DNA from: Chloroflexi bacterium RBG_16_70_13
GTDB taxonomy: Bacteria > Chloroflexota > Limnocylindria > Limnocylindrales > CSP1-4
Assembly (NCBI GenBank): GCA_001795245.1
Contig: MGOD01000028.1
Span: forward strand, 20,644-26,776
DNA: 6,133 nt
Direction: 5' to 3'
Below the pieces are notes generated by a model, which was not told the origin of the DNA, made no database searches, and worked only from the letters and a program-made list of their open reading frames with translations. Shown here one piece after another: positions 3,997 to 6,133 of the stretch. The translations under genes were made by a program, and so were the position numbers. The first letter of the stretch is position 1; each line of letters starts with the position of its first letter.

Positions 3997-6006
3997 ATGG
4001 ACCGCCTGACCGACCAGCCCGACCCCGAGTCCGACGCACCGGCCCAAGACCCGGCCCCAGAACCGGCCGCGCCGGCCACAGAACCGGCGACACCGGAACC
4101 CCTGACCGCCACGCCGGCACCCGAGTCCGCCAGCCCGGCGCGACGGTTCCGCCTCGGCCGCCACACGGCCCGCCGGTTCGTTGCCGCCTTCACCTTCGGC
4201 GTCCTGGGCGTCCTGGCGATCTCGGCGGGGGCCCTCGCCGCGTTCGACGCCTCGAACCACGGGCGGATCATGCCCGGCGTCCACGTCGGCTCGGTCGACC
4301 TGTCCGGCCTGACCCCGTCGGCCGCCCGCGCCCGGCTCAACGATGCGTTCGCCTCGCTCGGCGAGGGCGAGCTCGTGCTCGTCGCCGAGGGGACGACCCG
4401 CACGGTGACGTATGCCTCGCTCGGGCGTCGCCTCGACGTCGACGCGATCGTCGAACGGGCGATGGCGGTCGGCCGGAGCGGCGCGACCCTCGAGCGCATC
4501 GCGGCCAACATCCGAAACATGGTTCGCGGCGTTCAGATCGCGCCCGAGGTGACGTTCGAGCGGGCCGCCCTCCGGGTCGAGGTCGAGGCCCTGGCCGCCG
4601 CGGCGGACATCGATCCGGTCGATGCGACGGTGACCACGACCGCCGACGCGTTCGTCGTCGGTGCCGGCGTGCCCGGCCGTTCGACGGACGTGGACGCCGC
4701 GCTCGGCTCCGCGTCCGACGTCCTGGTCGATCCCGCCAGCCCTGCCAATGTCCGCGTTACGGTGCCGCTCGATGTCGTCGAGCCGGCCGTGACCACGGCC
4801 GAGGCCGATGCCGCGCGGGACGCAGCGGCGTGGATCGCGGTCGACGTCAAGCTCGTCGACGGTGGCGATAGCTGGACCATCCCGGGAGCGACGATCCGCG
4901 GCTGGATCACCTTCGCCTCGACGCCCGACGGCGGCTTCAGTCCAGTGGTGGCCGAGGCCGGCCTCGAGGCCGGCCTGACCGAGATCGCCGATGACGTCGC
5001 CCGCGCCCCGGTCAACGCCTCGTTCCTCGTCGGCAACGGCAATGCCGTGGTCGGCGTCACCCAGGCGACGGCCGGTCGCGCCCTCGACGTCCCGGGCACG
5101 ATGGAGACGCTTGCCGAAATCGTCCAGCAGCGGGTTCGCGGCCTGACCGTGACCCAGGTCCCGGTCAGCACCACGATCGTCGAGCCGGAGCTGACCACGG
5201 CCGAGGCGACCAAGACGGCCCCGCTCATGCGGAAGGTCTCCGAGTGGACGACCTACTTCCCGATCGGGATCAAGAATGGCCAGGGGGCGAACATCTGGAT
5301 CCCCGCCCAGGACATCGATGGGACCGTCGTCCTGCCCGGTGCGTGGTTCGACTTCTGGGATGCGCTCGGTCCGGTGACCCGGGAGCGGGGCTACAAGGAC
5401 GGCGGCGCGATCATCAACGGCCGGACCGAGCCGCAGGGCGCGCTCGCCGGCGGGATCTGCTCGACATCGACGACGATGTTCAACGCTGCCCTCCGCTACG
5501 GGCTCGAGATGGGCGCCCGGCGAAACCACTACTACTACATCGACCGCTACCCGCTCGGCCTGGATGCGACGGTCTTCCAGAGCGGCTCGGGCTCAATCCA
5601 GACGATGTCCTTCCGGAACGACACGAACAACCCGCTCCTCATCCGGGGCTACGGCTGGAAGGTCGGGAGCAAGGGCTACGTGAAGTTCGAGATCTGGTCG
5701 GTCCCGTCGGGCCGGACCGTCAGCTTCTCGAAGCCGATCGTGAAGAACGTCAAGCCGGCCTCGGACTCCACGCAGTACACGACCGCGCTCGCTCCGGGCA
5801 AGCGGGAGCGGATCGAGTACCCGGTCGACGGCAAGGACGTCTGGGTGACCCGGACGGTCAAGGACGCCGCCGGCACTGTCATCCACCAGGAGACGTACTA
5901 CTCGCACTACGCCCGGATCACGGGGATCGTTCAGATCGGCGTCGCGCCCGCGCCGGCGCCCGACCCGACCCCGACCCCGACCCCGGAGCCCACGCCGGCG
6001 ACGTGA
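3997..6006 (+). CDS. Membrane-anchored VanW-family protein with peptidoglycan-binding-like domains
   Basis: A probable cell-surface protein of 669 aa; the molecular function of VanW domains is unknown. The N-terminus (1-48) is a disordered Pro/Ala/Glu-rich cytoplasmic tail, followed by basic residues (RRFRLGRHTARR) and one transmembrane helix (about 61-83), so the rest should be outside. Residues ~92-260 and ~265-400 look like two copies of the PG_binding_4 (YoaR-type) domain, each with a short GR-x-LDV-like motif (GRRLDVDA at 143-150, GRALDVPG at 360-367). The VanW domain (~440-575) has FDFWDALGPVTRERGY, GGICSTSTTMFNAAL (Cys488) and LDATV (522-526). Residues ~600-648 resemble part of a G5 domain (VTRTVKDAAGTVIHQETYYS). 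The C-terminus is a Pro/Thr tail. ATG 3997 has AGGA at proper spacing. In vancomycin-resistance clusters vanW is an accessory gene, so this should not be read as a resistance gene; no other van genes are present. Confidence 0.85.
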   Translation: MDRLTDQPDPESDAPAQDPAPEPAAPATEPATPEPLTATPAPESASPARRFRLGRHTARRFVAAFTFGVLGVLAISAGALAAFDASNHGRIMPGVHVGSVDLSGLTPSAARARLNDAFASLGEGELVLVAEGTTRTVTYASLGRRLDVDAIVERAMAVGRSGATLERIAANIRNMVRGVQIAPEVTFERAALRVEVEALAAAADIDPVDATVTTTADAFVVGAGVPGRSTDVDAALGSASDVLVDPASPANVRVTVPLDVVEPAVTTAEADAARDAAAWIAVDVKLVDGGDSWTIPGATIRGWITFASTPDGGFSPVVAEAGLEAGLTEIADDVARAPVNASFLVGNGNAVVGVTQATAGRALDVPGTMETLAEIVQQRVRGLTVTQVPVSTTIVEPELTTAEATKTAPLMRKVSEWTTYFPIGIKNGQGANIWIPAQDIDGTVVLPGAWFDFWDALGPVTRERGYKDGGAIINGRTEPQGALAGGICSTSTTMFNAALRYGLEMGARRNHYYYIDRYPLGLDATVFQSGSGSIQTMSFRNDTNNPLLIRGYGWKVGSKGYVKFEIWSVPSGRTVSFSKPIVKNVKPASDSTQYTTALAPGKRERIEYPVDGKDVWVTRTVKDAAGTVIHQETYYSHYARITGIVQIGVAPAPAPDPTPTPTPEPTPAT

Positions 6007-6024
6007 CGTCCGCCGGAGCTTCCC

Positions 6025-6039
6025 ATGAGCCTGGCTCAT
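6025..6039 (+). terminator. Short perfect hairpin after the VanW gene, possible weak terminator
   Basis: ATGAGCC and GGCTCAT are perfect inverted arms around a single T, beginning 18 nt after the stop codon. As RNA this folds into about six pairs with a 3-nt loop. Only TTG follows instead of a U-run, so intrinsic termination would be inefficient. It may instead be a protein site. Confidence 0.3.
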
Positions 6040-6041
6040 TG

Positions 6042-6132
6042 ATCGCCTCACGAATGACCTCGACGGGCCTCAGCGGAGCGACGAATTCGTGCCGTTTCGG
6101 GCACCGTCGAGCGTCGTGGCTCGCGAGGCGAT
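6042..6132. repeat. Nested inverted repeat of ~90 nt at the right edge
   Basis: Three sets of arms nest in the correct order. ATCGCCTC (6042-6049) pairs with GAGGCGAT (6125-6132). GAC plus CTCGACGG (6056-6066) pairs with CCGTCGAG, a one-base bulge, and GTC (6104-6115). GCC (6067-6069) pairs with GGC (6100-6102). The apical part includes the perfect palindrome ACGAATTCGT (6081-6090). Together they could form one long imperfect hairpin as RNA or a cruciform as DNA. I do not recognise it as a known RNA family. It may be a structured non-coding RNA, a palindromic intergenic element or part of a longer feature cut by the window edge. Confidence 0.45.
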
Positions 6133-6133
6133 G

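Noticed and set aside
3991..5529. Minus-strand open frame of 512 codons opposite the VanW gene
   Set aside because: The product is Arg/Gly/Asp-rich without domains, while the plus strand encodes a clear TM anchor and VanW motif.
6054..6133. Possible start of a plus-strand gene (MTSTGLSGATNSC...) running off the right edge
   Set aside because: No Shine-Dalgarno, no recognisable motif, and it overlaps the nested inverted repeat; the visible part is too short to support a call.

Overview
The window is very GC-rich and carries one of the most conserved gene neighbourhoods in bacteria, the replication-origin end of the rpmH-rnpA-yidD-yidC-jag cluster. It has the ancestral divergent layout: dnaA leaves the window on the minus strand, and the ribosomal protein/RNase P/membrane insertase cluster runs on the plus strand. 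The GC content, TTG and GTG starts, a YidC that begins as a lipoprotein, and a VanW-family protein with the motif GGICSTSTTMFNAAL suggest a high-GC member of the Terrabacteria. Chloroflexota is my best guess, from memory of similar proteins and not from any search.

Layout. Positions 1-307 (minus) hold the first ~102 codons of dnaA. Positions 308-802 are a 495-bp divergent intergenic region. It has a strong sigma-70 promoter facing rpmH (TTGACA, 18 bp, TATGAT), a weaker candidate promoter facing dnaA, two inverted repeats, and a predicted rpmH leader folding into two successive hairpins. I could not find convincing DnaA boxes there. Next come rpmH (803-937), rnpA (973-1305), yidD (1302-1508, TTG start overlapping the rnpA stop), a possible 7-codon coupling minicistron (1505-1528), yidC (1525-2706, GTG start) and jag (2724-3836). 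After a 160-bp gap, a 669-aa membrane-anchored VanW-domain protein (3997-6006) follows. The last 127 bp hold a short perfect hairpin and a ~90-nt nested inverted repeat that runs almost to the window edge.

How the genes fit together. RpmH is ribosomal protein L34 and RnpA is the RNase P protein. YidD assists the membrane insertase YidC, and Jag (KhpB) is a KH/R3H RNA-binding protein commonly encoded after YidC. The tight stop/start overlaps from rnpA to yidC indicate one translationally coupled transcript from the promoter at 658-687. The VanW-domain protein is probably a cell-surface protein and is not a standard member of this cluster.

I see no mobile element, CRISPR array, tRNA or rRNA, and no clear new multi-gene system. 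The points most worth a second look are the structured rpmH leader, the origin region without recognisable DnaA boxes, the Arg-to-Lys change in the YidC groove, the chain of stop/start overlaps, the repetitive Jag linker, and the nested inverted repeat at the right edge.
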